Source: Hydractinia symbiolongicarpus (lineage: Eukaryota > Cnidaria > Hydrozoa > Anthoathecata > Hydractiniidae). From it: 64,000 nucleotides of DNA. Both the position numbers and the translations under genes were made by a program. The stretch lies in NCBI RefSeq assembly GCF_029227915.1, contig NC_079878.1, positions 62,001 to 126,000 of the forward strand, given 5' to 3'. A model generated the notes under the pieces. The model made no database searches. It was not told the DNA's origin and worked only from the letters and a program-made list of their open reading frames with translations. Shown in pieces: positions 63,923 to 64,000 of this stretch (within the stretch, counting starts at the first letter, position 1; each line of letters starts with the position of its first letter).

Positions 63923-64000
63923 CTGAAATAAAAACACTTAAAAAAGCTCTCACACGTATTTAAAAAATGATATCAAAAATAAAGTTCAAAAGTACTAGTT

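Overview
The window is AT-rich animal nuclear DNA. Genes have many short exons with GT-AG introns, and the gene set (tensin, phosducin-like protein, thymidylate kinase, MAIP1) is metazoan. The RAG1-N-terminus-like transposase-type gene, tRNA-derived SINE, MITEs and large intronic minisatellites fit a cnidarian, most likely a hydrozoan. That placement is inference; nothing here names a species. All exon boundaries were worked out by hand from splice signals, reading-phase agreement and protein-family memory.

Layout. (1) 10-3835, minus strand: six in-frame exons of a gene whose N-terminus matches the zinc-binding/RING region of RAG1 and whose C-terminal half looks like a DDE-transposase-type core of the N-RAG-TP kind. 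It runs off the left edge and carries a perfect 179-bp tandem duplication over part of exon 3. (2) 4283-9267: a CpG-bearing promoter-like stretch and first exon facing right, then about 4.8 kb with no confident coding sequence. (3) Three housekeeping genes on the plus strand: intronless PDCL (9289-10122), five-exon DTYMK (13268-16558) and five-exon MAIP1 (17753-22528). Intron 2 of MAIP1 is almost entirely a 29-bp minisatellite. (4) 23819-63922, minus strand: one tensin gene of 26 exons spread over 40 kb, still open at its 5' end at the right edge. In order it encodes a PTEN-like phosphatase with an intact HC(X5)R signature, a C2 domain, a long low-complexity linker, SH2 and PTB. Four alternative first exons, all phase-compatible with the shared exons, would make shorter tensins without the phosphatase/C2 part. 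One of them has a good TATA box.

How the parts relate. PDCL (Gbeta folding with CCT), DTYMK (dTTP synthesis) and MAIP1 (mitochondrial m-AAA protease/EMRE handling) are adjacent in head-to-tail order without an obvious shared pathway. Tensin (integrin/actin adhesion and phosphotyrosine binding) converges on MAIP1. The most unusual items are the RAG1-N-like gene, the tensin alternative promoters, and two minisatellites that start or end exactly at functional splice sites and repeat splice-acceptor-like sequence.
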